A DNA stretch of 64,000 nt, from positions 1-64,000 of the forward strand of contig CALHDG010000137.1 in assembly GCA_938023075.1 (NCBI GenBank). The letters are read 5' to 3'. The translations under genes and the position numbers were made by a program. The number at the start of each line of letters is the position of its first letter. The first letter of the stretch is position 1. Below are positions 1 to 10,200 of this stretch, in pieces. Below the pieces are notes generated by a model. That model searched no databases and was not told the origin of the DNA. It worked only from the letters and a program-made list of their open reading frames with translations. Origin of the DNA: an uncultured Chitinophagales bacterium. Lineage in GTDB: Bacteria > Bacteroidota > Bacteroidia > Chitinophagales > JAHDHT01.

Positions 1-330
1 AGTGGTGGTGGCGGTTTTGGTGCCTCACAATCAAATAATTTTTGTTTGGTTAATGGTGCTGCTCCTCGATTAAAGAATGCCGACTACATTTTTGAAATCA
101 ATCCAACAATCGCTTCTAACTCTATTGTAATTAATTTTGTAGATGAAACAGAAGGAGCATTAAAGCTACTTGATTTAAGTGGTAAAATATTAAAAGAAAT
201 CAATCTTTCTGATAACAAGGTTTTAACTAATTTAAGTATAGATGTTTCTTCTTTTGAAACAGGTGTTTATATGGTACAATTAGTAAACAATCAAGAAGGC
301 ATTTTTACGAAGAAATTTTTGAAGCAATAA
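1..330 (+). CDS. C-terminal end of a secreted T9SS cargo protein (5' truncated)
   Basis: The frame is open from base 1, so this is the tail of a longer gene and the TTG at 46 is not a real start. It opens with a glycine-rich stretch, then about 80 residues typical of a type IX secretion sorting domain: INPT in place of the usual YPNP, a strand ending LLDLSGKIL, and a late segment GVYMVQL followed by a lysine-rich KKFLKQ end. In this family the domain directs the protein through the T9SS outer-membrane channel and is then cleaved. The cargo domain lies outside the window, so its function cannot be stated. A strong terminator follows directly. Confidence 0.85.
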   Translation, partial: SGGGGFGASQSNNFCLVNGAAPRLKNADYIFEINPTIASNSIVINFVDETEGALKLLDLSGKILKEINLSDNKVLTNLSIDVSSFETGVYMVQLVNNQEGIFTKKFLKQ

Positions 331-350
331 AAATTTAAGAAAATTTATTG

Positions 351-388
351 AAACCTGCTTAGGTTAATTTCTAAGCAGGTTTTTTTTA
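351..388 (+). terminator. Rho-independent terminator
   Basis: An 11-bp perfect stem (AAACCTGCTTA / TAAGCAGGTTT) with a 10-nt loop runs into a run of T. It ends the T9SS cargo gene. Confidence 0.9.
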
Positions 389-557
389 TTTTAAGATGAT
401 TGAAACGATCCAAAATTAGTTTATTCTTAAACCACCAAATCCGCACTTATAATATTTAAATTAAATTATATATATAATATATTAATAAATTGATTGTCAA
501 ATTAATAATCAAAAATTTGGCTACACGTCTAAGCCCAGGCAATTAGCAAACAAGGGG

Positions 558-607
558 GATACTGTGCAATCCGCTCCGTTTCACTACACAGATTTGCAGC
601 AAGACGG
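558..607 (+). repeat. Half copy of the 27.7-kb hairpin repeat
   Basis: About 50 bp here match 27802-27851, with 43 of 50 bases identical in a hand alignment. The match is the right half of an element that has terminal inverted repeats at the other site. The rest of 389-775 is AT-rich with no recognised gene. A shared GGTGGTTGTTGAG fragment near 650 also occurs at 27933. Confidence 0.7.
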
Positions 608-799
608 TTTAACATAAAGTTTTCAGTGTGAATTCTTTGTTGTCATAACGGTGGTTGTTGAGTTTATAAGTTATTTCTTATTGTGTAACTTATTTACCAT
701 TTCACCCTTATTTTATTCTACTACATAAATATTTCACTATATTTAGTTTTTTTTAAATAGTTTTTATTCAGTAGAATGTGTTTTTATAATAATAATTTT

Positions 800-3700
800 A
801 TGAAACAATTAAAATTTCTTTATTCCTACAGTGTTTTTCTTTGTATAACCTTGTTCAGCTTAAGTGATGCTTCTGCTCAAAATGACAACGAGCGTTGCAC
901 AACCATGCAGGCACTCCAACAACGTATTGATAGTAACCCGAGATATGGTGCATATTTTGATCAAGCTCATAATATACCAAAAGAGGAAAGAAGTGGTCAA
1001 ATACCTTGCGATGGCACCAATTCAATTGTTGTGCCCGTTGCTTTTCACTTTGCACCTGGCGTAGTTACTTGTGGTGATAGCGATTGTTTATTAGCTGAGG
1101 TACAAGATCAATTAGATGCAATGAATGCCGCTTTTGGTGATAATACTACTGCTTCTGCTGGTCTGGTTGCTGCTTGCCCTGCTGCTTACGACGATGGTGC
1201 AGGTAACAGTGTTGTTTCAACAGGCACATGTATTTCTTTCTGTTTGGCTATTCCACCAGAAGGTGGTGCGGCTGGCTTAGATCCCGCTTGCGATCCGCCA
1301 ATTACAGTTGGTATATTTACTGGTGGCTTTGGTGCTGGTGGTCAAGGTGCTCCTGGTTGGAATGGTATTTTAAATATGTTTATTACAAACGGAGGTTGCT
1401 TAGGGGTTGCCGATGGTATACCAGGAGCTGCAAACGGCGATGGAGTTTCAACTTGCGATGTTGCATTTGGTGGAACAGATCCTTCTGCAGGTTGTGGTTT
1501 AGATACAGATGGTACCTATGGTTTGGGGGCAACTATGATACACGAAATTGGGCATTATCTGGGTTTATACCATACTTTTCAAGGTGGTTGTGGTGATGAA
1601 CCTAATGGCCCTGGACCATTTAATGTAGATGATACACCACCCATTTCTGCTCCATTTTACGGTTGCAATACCAATAGCTGTGTAAGCAGTAATTGTGGAA
1701 CTGGTGTACAAGCCATTGCCAACTTTATGGATTATACAGATGATGCTTGTATGACTATGTTCACAGAAGATCAAGCAGCCGTAATGAACTATTGGGCAAA
1801 TCAGTTATTTGGTGCCACTGCCAGTCAGTGTTCTGCTCCTTCTCCTACAGAATTGCCCAATGCTTGCGAAAATCAACCTTGTGAGGTTGCGTGTGCAACA
1901 GCTGTTACTACACCTATTGCTATAACTGAAGATTTTTGTGGAGAAAGTACTACGATTGCATTTCCAGATCCTGAAGATAATGGTTTGGTTTTAGACGATG
2001 CTAGTGATGCAGTTTATACTTGGAGTACCGGTGGTTATTTAAGTGCCGGTGGAACAACGGTAGCTGCACCCAATGTGCTTACTTCTGCCAATTGTGCCAT
2101 TGAAACAGAAACTTATTATTTAAATGTTGACTGTGCAACTACACCACTAAATCCAACTTTAGATGGTGGTACCTTAGTTATAACCGTTTACCCCGCTCCT
2201 CCAATGGATTTAACTACTTTAGTTACCGTTAGTGGTGAAGGTACTTGTAATGAACCGGTTTTAACACCATTAGCTGGTTGCGAAGCTTTTGTAACTATTA
2301 CTCCAGATGCGGGTAACCCAACGTTTCCTGTAAATAATGGAGATAGTGGTACGGCATCTTACACGGTAACTTTTACACCCGATGCCGCCGGACCAGATTG
2401 TTGCTTTGCAGGTGAAGATGCTATAATAATCGATGCCACAATGAATGATGGTGATTTAGAAGGAATTGGCTCAGGTGGTGCTTCACCCTGGTCTTCAACA
2501 TCAACTAACTTCGGAACAGTTATGTGTGATATAGGCAGTTGTGGAAATGGGGGAGGCTCTATTAACTATGGAGTTGCTCCAAATATGGGAGCTTGGTTAG
2601 GTTGGTTTGGAGGCATTGGTGCCCCGGAAACAGGTACTTTATCAGGTGATTTTACAATTCCACCTTGCCCAGCAGGAATGACTACTTTAACCTTTGCATT
2701 TGAAAATTCTGCCTGCGGTGATGCTGCAGATTTTATTGAATTACAAGTAGACGGAGTTGCAGAATGGACATATAATACAGATCCGGCAAATTGCGATGCT
2801 ATTGGAACAATTCAAACAATCTCTATTGATTTAACCGCTTACGCTGATGGTGGAAGTCATACATTATTGTTTACCTCAACCAGTGGCGCAAGTGCGGATG
2901 CGACTAACTTTACTATTGATAACATTATGTTGGTTAATGTTGGATGTGATTCTGGTCTTACTTGTGATGTTATAGTAACTGGAGATTATAATTGCACAAC
3001 TATGGGTGTTCCTTACTGTAATGATCCATGCTATACAGAATACAATCCGAATCCAGGTATGGATGATACACCTGACCAAACATTATGCTTGACTTTAGTA
3101 GATTGTACAATGGGTACAAGCACTATGCAAGCTTGTGATGATATGGATCCTTGTACTGAAAATGATATGGAAGAAGTATTAGATTGCGATAATACGGTGG
3201 TTTGTGTGCCTTGTACCGGAACGCCTGTAGCAACCTGTACTTTGCCATCTGTAGCTCAAGCTTGCGATGATGGTGACCCTTGTACCGAAAATGATATGGA
3301 AGAAGTAGATGCCTGTGATGCTACTGTGGTTTGCGTGCCTTGTGCTGGCGTGCCTGCAGCTCCTTGTACTGGAGATCCGACTTTGCTAGTATTCCAATCT
3401 TGTGATGATGGCGATCCTTGTACTATTGACGATGTTGAAGGTATTGATCCTTGCGATGGCGTAACGGTATGTGTACCTTGTTTTAGTGATGCCATACTTC
3501 CACCAAGTTGTGATGATCCTGATGCATCTAACTACGATCCGGATGCGACTTGCATTGACAATAGTGTTTGTACCTACGATTCCTATTGTGACAATCCTTG
3601 TTATGTAGAGTATGCACCCAATCCGGCGCCAGGAGATACTCCGGATCCAGCGCTTTGCGTTACCGCATTAGGTTGTGCTGATCTAGTTGCTATTGATCCT

Positions 3701-4324
3701 TCTTGCATAAGCATTGGAGCTTGCGATGATGGCGATCCATGTACGGCAAACGAAGAAGCAACTACTATTTTAACTACTGGTGATGTATGTACAGATTGTG
3801 GTTTAAACTCCACTCCGGTAACCCCAGCATGTGGCGATTCAACTGCTGATAATTACGACCCAACAGCAACTTGTATTGATAATACTTTATGTATATATAC
3901 TTGTGAAGATGCAATTACTGGAACGGTATTTACCGACAATGCAATGTGTCCTCCTCCAGGCTCAGATTTTGGTGGAATTAGTGTTATTATTATTGATGTA
4001 GCAACGGGTATGCCGGTTGCCGGTTCTCCTGTTTTTACTGATGCAATGGGTAATTATAATTTACCAGGTCCGTTTCCTTGTGGGCAATATACCGCCGAGT
4101 TAGATCCGGCTACTGTGCCAGTTTGTTATGCTAGTTTAGATGGTGAGCTTGGTCCATTACCTTTTAGTGTAAATGGGGATGGTGCAGCAGATGGAGCAGA
4201 ATTTAGCAATATAGTAATGATACCAACTTTATCTCAATGGGGATTAATGATATTAGCGTTGATTTTGATGAGTTTTGGAGCTATTAAAATTGCAGCATTT
4301 AGAAGAGCAAAAGTAATTAGTTAA
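800..4324 (+). CDS. Secreted M43-type zinc metalloprotease with Cys-rich repeats and IPTL-CTERM tail
   Basis: The frame opens at 776, but the ATG at 800 gives a clean signal peptide (MKQLKFLYSYSVFLC...ASAQ), so that start is chosen; the protein is about 1174 aa. The zinc motif HEIGHYLGLYH (residues about 248-258) and the downstream NFMDYTDD Met-turn (about 308) are those of cytophagalysin/pappalysin (M43) proteases. After the catalytic domain come beta-sandwich-like segments. Between about 3100 and 3900 lie repeated cysteine-rich units with CDDGDPCTEND-like cores and two SNYDPDATC-type repeats. A short SdrD/carboxypeptidase-regulatory-like domain follows. The C-terminus is IPTLSQWGL plus a hydrophobic helix and basic end, the IPTL-CTERM sorting signal, not a T9SS domain. 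It is probably exported and surface-held; the substrate is unknown. Confidence 0.88.
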   Translation: MKQLKFLYSYSVFLCITLFSLSDASAQNDNERCTTMQALQQRIDSNPRYGAYFDQAHNIPKEERSGQIPCDGTNSIVVPVAFHFAPGVVTCGDSDCLLAEVQDQLDAMNAAFGDNTTASAGLVAACPAAYDDGAGNSVVSTGTCISFCLAIPPEGGAAGLDPACDPPITVGIFTGGFGAGGQGAPGWNGILNMFITNGGCLGVADGIPGAANGDGVSTCDVAFGGTDPSAGCGLDTDGTYGLGATMIHEIGHYLGLYHTFQGGCGDEPNGPGPFNVDDTPPISAPFYGCNTNSCVSSNCGTGVQAIANFMDYTDDACMTMFTEDQAAVMNYWANQLFGATASQCSAPSPTELPNACENQPCEVACATAVTTPIAITEDFCGESTTIAFPDPEDNGLVLDDASDAVYTWSTGGYLSAGGTTVAAPNVLTSANCAIETETYYLNVDCATTPLNPTLDGGTLVITVYPAPPMDLTTLVTVSGEGTCNEPVLTPLAGCEAFVTITPDAGNPTFPVNNGDSGTASYTVTFTPDAAGPDCCFAGEDAIIIDATMNDGDLEGIGSGGASPWSSTSTNFGTVMCDIGSCGNGGGSINYGVAPNMGAWLGWFGGIGAPETGTLSGDFTIPPCPAGMTTLTFAFENSACGDAADFIELQVDGVAEWTYNTDPANCDAIGTIQTISIDLTAYADGGSHTLLFTSTSGASADATNFTIDNIMLVNVGCDSGLTCDVIVTGDYNCTTMGVPYCNDPCYTEYNPNPGMDDTPDQTLCLTLVDCTMGTSTMQACDDMDPCTENDMEEVLDCDNTVVCVPCTGTPVATCTLPSVAQACDDGDPCTENDMEEVDACDATVVCVPCAGVPAAPCTGDPTLLVFQSCDDGDPCTIDDVEGIDPCDGVTVCVPCFSDAILPPSCDDPDASNYDPDATCIDNSVCTYDSYCDNPCYVEYAPNPAPGDTPDPALCVTALGCADLVAIDPSCISIGACDDGDPCTANEEATTILTTGDVCTDCGLNSTPVTPACGDSTADNYDPTATCIDNTLCIYTCEDAITGTVFTDNAMCPPPGSDFGGISVIIIDVATGMPVAGSPVFTDAMGNYNLPGPFPCGQYTAELDPATVPVCYASLDGELGPLPFSVNGDGAADGAEFSNIVMIPTLSQWGLMILALILMSFGAIKIAAFRRAKVIS

Positions 4325-4352
4325 GAATTGATTAAATACATATAAAATTTTT

Positions 4353-4387
4353 AAGCCTCTGCGTACCTATGCGGAGGCTTTTTATTC
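4353..4387 (+). terminator. Rho-independent terminator
   Basis: A 10-bp stem (AAGCCTCTGC / GCGGAGGCTT, one G-U pair) with an 8-nt loop is followed by TTTTTATT. It ends the metalloprotease gene. Confidence 0.9.
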
Positions 4388-4431
4388 TGGTTCCTGTTTA
4401 GGTTCAAAATTACGCACTTCGCACAAAAAAA

Positions 4432-4466
4432 TATCGAATATTGAACACCAATTTTTGAATGATGAA
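4432..4466 (+). repeat. 35-bp dispersed repeat, copy 1
   Basis: It matches the reverse complement of 55278-55312 with three mismatches in 35 bases. Both copies sit next to an SR1 repeat. Confidence 0.75.
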
Positions 4467-4568
4467 GTTAACAATAAACAATGAACTTTTAGTTGTTATT
4501 GAACCCACCTACTTTATAGTGAGTGTTGTTGAATTAGTACATTTATAAAGCGGAGTGCGGTTGGAAGT

Positions 4569-4690
4569 ATAACCCTGATAGTAGCGGTTATGCCGTTTTG
4601 CAGCATAGGCTTGCAGCGAGGCAAACGGCATTTGAGCGGATAGCAGGCTGCCCGTTTCTAAATATTTCCTAAAGTCTCGTTTCTAAAAAA
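4569..4690 (-). repeat. SR1 structured repeat, copy 1 (diverged)
   Basis: Read on the minus strand it has the SR1 layout: a CCGCTCAAATG block, a hairpin ATGCCGTTT / AAACGGCAT, a CATAACCGCT block, and a CAGGGTTATACTTCCAACCGCACTC tail shared with the copy at 48.2 kb. The outer pair CCCG/CGGG of other copies is CCTG/CAGG here, a compensatory change. It lies between the metalloprotease and lnt; the remainder of 4388-4762 holds no gene. Confidence 0.75.
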
Positions 4691-4762
4691 TTATTTATTT
4701 ATTTATCAAATTAATCATTCGCATAGTAGAATTTGAACTCTAAAAAATACTATTTTTGAAAT

Positions 4763-6319
4763 ATGCCAAAACAAAAAGCGAGTGAACATGTTAAGTTAAT
4801 CACTTTATCGATTTTGAGTGCGGTGTTGCTTTGCGCGGGTTGGCATCAAAGTGTTGGTCTTATCTTTTTGGGTATTGCATTTGTTCCGCTTCTAATTGTA
4901 GAAGATGCTTTTCAGCATAAAACGCTTAGCAGTGCATATGTAATTGGCTTATACGCTTTTCTTGTGTTTTTTGTTTTTATTGGAGGTTCTACTTATTGGT
5001 TAATGAGGTACTCTTTGTTTGGTGCTTTTACCATTTGGGGTATACAAGCCGCCTTGTGGACTTTGGTGTTTTGCAGTTTCCACCTCACTAAAAAACACTT
5101 TGGAACTGAGGTGGGTTACCTGGCGTTTATAGCCTATTTTATGGCTTTTGAATACTATAATATAAAGGTGCATTTGGGCTGGCCCTGGACTAACCTTGGC
5201 AATGGATTGGCAGCTTTTACACCTTGTATACAATGGTACGAATACACCGGTATTGCCGGTGGCACGTTGTGGATATTGTTGTTGAATGTAGGCATGTTTT
5301 TACTCGTTAAAAAATACTGGTACAATAAAAGACTAGCGAAAAAGGAATGTTTGGCTTCCCTATTTTTATGGTTATTACCTATCGGAATTTCTTATATTCT
5401 TTTGTTATCTAATCAATTTTCAGCAAAACGGGTATATGAACGCATAGTGATTCTTCAACCGAATATTGATAGTTATCAGTATAAGCTAAACGCTTTTAAT
5501 GAAAAAAATCTTGCAAGCCAAATTGACTATATTAAGCCATTGTTGAATGCTATCGGTCATCAAACTTTTGAATTGATGGCTTTACCGGAAACTGTTTTTC
5601 CATATGTAGGTAACATCGATACTAACTTTCAACATCCGGCAGATTTTTTAAAACCTTATGTAAAGGTTGATGGGAAACTTGTTTTTGGTATGTATTTAAC
5701 AAACAATCAAAACGAAAAATACAATGCAGCCGTGAGTGTTAGTAAAAAAGATGAAGTTAACTATCACATAAAGAATAGGTTGGTGCCGGGCATTGAGTAT
5801 TTTCCATTGTTGAATACCAATGAAAAAGCGTTTCATAAAAAATATTATTCAAAGCCTGATAAAGCAATGATGGCTAATGAAAATTTGGCTTATCCTACAG
5901 CTATTTGTTACGAAAGTGTATTTGGAGCAGATTTGGCTATGCAAAATCGCACAAAAAATAAAGCCAACTTAATATTAACTAATGATGGCTGGTTTGATCA
6001 TACCACATTAATTCAACAGCATTTAAACATTGCGAAATTAAGAGCCATTGAAAACAGACGATATGTTGTTCGAGCAGCTAATTCTGGTATTTCTGCGGTT
6101 GTTAATCATTATGGCACAGTTGAAAAACATCTACCAAATATAGAAGCTGGCATATTAGAATATAAGGTTCCCATAGAATTTCATCAAACTACTTTTTATC
6201 AAAAATATCCAGATATTCTATACCGCATTTTTTCACTAATCGCTATCATTTTACTTTTGTATACCTTAGTGGCGCAATTTACGCATAACTTTAAATTTAA
6301 AAAACTTGGATTTAGATAG
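4763..6319 (+). CDS. lnt: Apolipoprotein N-acyltransferase
   Basis: This inner-membrane enzyme adds the third acyl chain to the N-terminal cysteine of lipoproteins. At 518 aa it has the usual family length. The first 210 residues contain several hydrophobic membrane segments. A periplasmic nitrilase-like domain follows, then a last membrane helix near residues 490-510. The catalytic triad is visible: E276 in LPETVFP, K337 in HIKNRLVPG and C382 in AICYESVFG. The many lipoproteins in this window are its natural substrates. Its last 14 bases overlap the next gene, so the two are probably co-transcribed. Confidence 0.95.
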   Translation: MPKQKASEHVKLITLSILSAVLLCAGWHQSVGLIFLGIAFVPLLIVEDAFQHKTLSSAYVIGLYAFLVFFVFIGGSTYWLMRYSLFGAFTIWGIQAALWTLVFCSFHLTKKHFGTEVGYLAFIAYFMAFEYYNIKVHLGWPWTNLGNGLAAFTPCIQWYEYTGIAGGTLWILLLNVGMFLLVKKYWYNKRLAKKECLASLFLWLLPIGISYILLLSNQFSAKRVYERIVILQPNIDSYQYKLNAFNEKNLASQIDYIKPLLNAIGHQTFELMALPETVFPYVGNIDTNFQHPADFLKPYVKVDGKLVFGMYLTNNQNEKYNAAVSVSKKDEVNYHIKNRLVPGIEYFPLLNTNEKAFHKKYYSKPDKAMMANENLAYPTAICYESVFGADLAMQNRTKNKANLILTNDGWFDHTTLIQQHLNIAKLRAIENRRYVVRAANSGISAVVNHYGTVEKHLPNIEAGILEYKVPIEFHQTTFYQKYPDILYRIFSLIAIILLLYTLVAQFTHNFKFKKLGFR

Positions 6320-7100
6320 TATATTACAACAAGCAAAACCTATTGTACAACAAGCAGCTAGGTACATACAACAAATGGCGTTGAAAAAAGACACCCTTGC
6401 CGTAGAAGAAAAATTTAAAAATAACCTGGTTAGTGAGGTTGACCGTGAGGCAGAAATAATTTTGGTAGACGGCTTAAGTGAGCTTATCGATAATGCCGGT
6501 TTTTTAACAGAAGAACAAACTGTTGAACAGACAAAACAAGAATGGCTTTGGGTAATTGATCCTTTAGATGGAACTACTAATTTTTTAAGAGGTGTGCCTG
6601 CTTATGCCGTATCGGTAGCTTTAATGCAACACGATACCGTTGTATTAGGCTTAATATTTGATTGTGTTCAAAACCATTTATATACTGCCATTAAAGGTGA
6701 AGGAGCTTTTAAAAATAACATACCTATTCGGGTAAATGAAAATACCGTGTTTGAGCAATCTTTTATTGCAACGGGTTTTCCTTACTACGATTTTAGCAAA
6801 GCCCAAGCCTATTTGAAAGTGTTTGAGTATATTATGTACAACACCTTAGGCATGCGCCGGTTGGGTTCGGCAGCTTTGGATTTATGCCACGTAGCCACCG
6901 GTATGTACGATGCCTATTTCGAGTATAGTTTGCACCCTTACGATGTAGCTGCCGGAGCCTTGTTGGTGCAAGAAGCTGGAGGGAATGTAACCGATTTTGC
7001 CGGACAGGATGGCTATATTTATAATCAGCAGATCATTGCTGGTAATCAGGCTATTCATACTAAAATATTGGAGTTGATACGAATGCATTTTGAAGTATGA
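6306..7100 (+). CDS. Inositol monophosphatase family protein
   Basis: A metal-dependent phosphatase of the SuhB/IMPase fold, 264 aa. The metal-binding motifs are present: FLTEEQ (residues 66-71), WVIDPLDGTTNF (82-93, with D85 and D88) and the late YDVAAGALLVQEAGG motif. The start is a TTG inside the end of lnt. It gives MDLDSILQQAKPIV, which fits the family N-terminus, whereas the next ATG would remove the first helix. Likely substrates are inositol-1-phosphate or related sugar phosphates; members of this family also act as 3'-phosphoadenosine phosphatases, and the sequence alone does not decide. Confidence 0.9.
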   Translation: MDLDSILQQAKPIVQQAARYIQQMALKKDTLAVEEKFKNNLVSEVDREAEIILVDGLSELIDNAGFLTEEQTVEQTKQEWLWVIDPLDGTTNFLRGVPAYAVSVALMQHDTVVLGLIFDCVQNHLYTAIKGEGAFKNNIPIRVNENTVFEQSFIATGFPYYDFSKAQAYLKVFEYIMYNTLGMRRLGSAALDLCHVATGMYDAYFEYSLHPYDVAAGALLVQEAGGNVTDFAGQDGYIYNQQIIAGNQAIHTKILELIRMHFEV

Positions 7101-7201
7101 ACTTATTGATTATTTGAGAATTGTTAGATTTTTTAATTTAAACATCAAAAAAAATTGCCACTACAGTGATGACTTTCTCAGCTTTGTTGAGCTTAAGTAT
7201 T

Positions 7202-10200
7202 TCATTCCAATACCTTAAACATCTTCAACGAATCTCCATTTTGTGCATACAGCAATCCCCTAAAACCATCGGCTAATTGAATGGATTTGATTTGCTTGAC
7301 CGGAGAAGGCAATGGGGCGGATGGAAGGTTTTGAAGTTGAAAAGTATTGCCGGTATTGATTAAAACAGAACCATTGTCGGCATCATAACGACCCATCTGT
7401 ACATTACAATCGTAGTAATTACCACCGGGTAACATATCCAACAAGCCATCGTTGTTGACGTCTTTGGCTAAGGCGGTATAGTAACTGGTGTATTGTATTT
7501 CTTTAGGTAAAGCTTGTTCCATAAAACTTCCATCAGCTTGCCCCAACCAAAGGGTGTTTGCCAAATGGTTGGCTTCGAAAATAACTGAACTGTCAAGTTT
7601 GTCTTTTCCAAATAAATCAGTGAGGGAGGCTTGAGCAAAGTCTTTAGCATAAATGAATTTTTTCTTTAAAGAGGGAATTTGTTTTTGCAGCTCCATTAAA
7701 CTGCTAAAGGGAATTTCACGACCACCAACATAATAAGTGAGCACCTGCTCTTGATGTCCGTTGCCGTCAAAATCATTAAAGTATAATCGGATGGGTTTTT
7801 CCTGGCTTGCCTTTAGTCGGGAATTTAAGCCTAAGTTTCCGGCAAAAATATCCGGGTGATCATCATTATTGAAATCGGCAATGGTGAGCGAATTCCACCA
7901 ACCTTTTTGATTAGAGATGTTTTTAATTTTATAAGATGTATCGGTGTTGACCAACAGTTTTATTTCAGCCCATTCGCTGGCAATTAACAAATCAGCACGA
8001 CCGTCTTTATTCCAATCGAAAAATTGCGCATCTTTTACAAACCCTAAAACCTTAGGGTTTTCTAAGTAATCGTTGGTTTTATCATCAAAATTTCCTTTGC
8101 CATTGTTGATTAAAATGTAGGAGTTGGGGATGTTGCCATAAGTTCTCGGTACGGCTCGTCCACCTAAAAAAATATCCTGAAAGCCATCACCATCAATATC
8201 TGCCGAGCGAATACAGCTTGCGACTAAAGCAATGTCTTGGAAATGAGCATTTGATTTTTTAAGCAAACCGTTTTGATTGATATAGGTTAATACAGTTGAA
8301 AACTCTGAAGTGAGTTGGTACTCGTTTCCGCCGGTGGCAATAATCAAATCTTGATCATCATCATTATCAATATCAAGAAATAGAGCATCTACTTCTTCAT
8401 AAATACTGTCTTGCGGTTCGCCAATTAAAGGCATTTGTTGAAAGCCATTATGGGTTTGCACATAAAGTGCAGCGTGTTTTCTTTTAGAAGAGCCGATATA
8501 AAAATCTTCTAAGCTGTCCCTATTTACATCGGCAACTGCAAGAGCCGGACCTTCGGAAGAGGCGCTGAATGGAATTAAAGGTTCCCGGTTAAATTCAACA
8601 AATGGATTTTCTTTGTGTATATATTTGATGTTCATTTTAGTGGTGATGTCTTCTAAATAGTTGCTTGGCTTTTTAGTTTTGTAGATGTAATTTTCAAGCG
8701 CCTTTTTGTACTGAAATTGAATTTCAAAATTTCCTTCTTCATAATTAATTAGTTCAGTTTTGTTATCATGCCAAATAATTCGAATTAGATTAAGCTCAGC
8801 AATCGGAATTAAAACATCATCAATCATGGAAGATTGAAAACCTTTTGTAGAATGATAGTTGATAGTTTTTTGATGATTGTGATAATAGGCAATGATGATA
8901 GAACCAATTCCAAATTTGTTTTGCTGTGGACCTAACAATTTGATATGAAGGCTTCTGTTTTCAACTGAATTATTTTTATATACGAAAGCTTTATCACCAA
9001 TGTTGTTGGTTACAATGTCGTAATCGCCATCATTATCTAAATCAGCATAAATGGCTGAGTTGGAATATGATATTTTATGATTTGCGATATGTTGTTTAGC
9101 ATCTTTAAAAATCAAATTTTCATTATTGAGGTAAAATTTATTTTTTATTTTGATTTCTGGAATCTTATCAATCGCACTTAAATCGTCTTTCTTCACTTGG
9201 TCAAACTGAATTTTATATTGCAGATCATCACCAGAAATAAAGTTGATGTAATCAATATCATTCATTCGTTTTGGTATGCCGTTGGTGATGAAAATATCCT
9301 TATGTCCATCCATATCCATATCAAAAATTAAGGGACTCCAACTCCAATCGGTTGCGTGAACACCGACGTAAGCACCAATTTCTTTAAAGGTATTATTGCC
9401 TTGATTTAACTGTAAAGCATTCCGTGCATATTGATGATTATAACCATAACCCAATTTGAAATTAAAAATATCTAATGCATCTTCTCCTTCTGATTGTTTC
9501 AAAATCCTGGCATCTTCGGGCAGCATATCTAATGAAATAATATCTTGAAAACCATCATTGTTCAGATCGGCAATATCAACACCCATGGAAAAACGACTGG
9601 TGTGTTTTATTTGGTTTTGCAGCTCTTCGTTAAATGTTCCATCACCTTGATTAATATATAAATAATCGTTTTCGTGAAAATCGTTACCCACATAAATGTC
9701 GGGAAAGCCATCGTTATTCACATCGCCAAATGCCAAACCTAAACCGTAGCCAATTACCGCTGAATGAATACCTGCTGCTTGGGTAACATCAGTGAAAATA
9801 TTCCCATCATTTCTAAATAATTTATCGCCTGAAATGGAATCGGTTTCGTTGATGAAGTTTGACCGTTTCCCAAAAGTGCCATTGTGGTGTAAAGAATGAT
9901 TCATCAAATACATATCTAAATCACCATCTTTATCATAATCAAAAAAACCGGCTTGGGTAGATAAGCCTTTGAAATCTAAACCGTATTGTTCAGCTTGTTC
10001 TTCGTATTGTGGAATGCCATCTTCATCCAATCCTTTAGAAATAAATAATTTATTGGTGCAATCTAAATTCCGGTAAGCACCTACTTGGCATAGATAAATA
10101 TCTAAAAAACCATCACCATTCACATCGGCTAAAGCAACGCCATTAGTCCAACTGTTTGGTCCGCCGTCTACTGTAGTTTTAATTTCTTCAAATTGTAAGT

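Noticed and set aside
855-1774. Several open frames on other strands and phases inside the metalloprotease gene
   Set aside because: They have no start context or family resemblance and overlap a strong protease reading frame. They arise from Cys/Gly/Asp-rich codon use.
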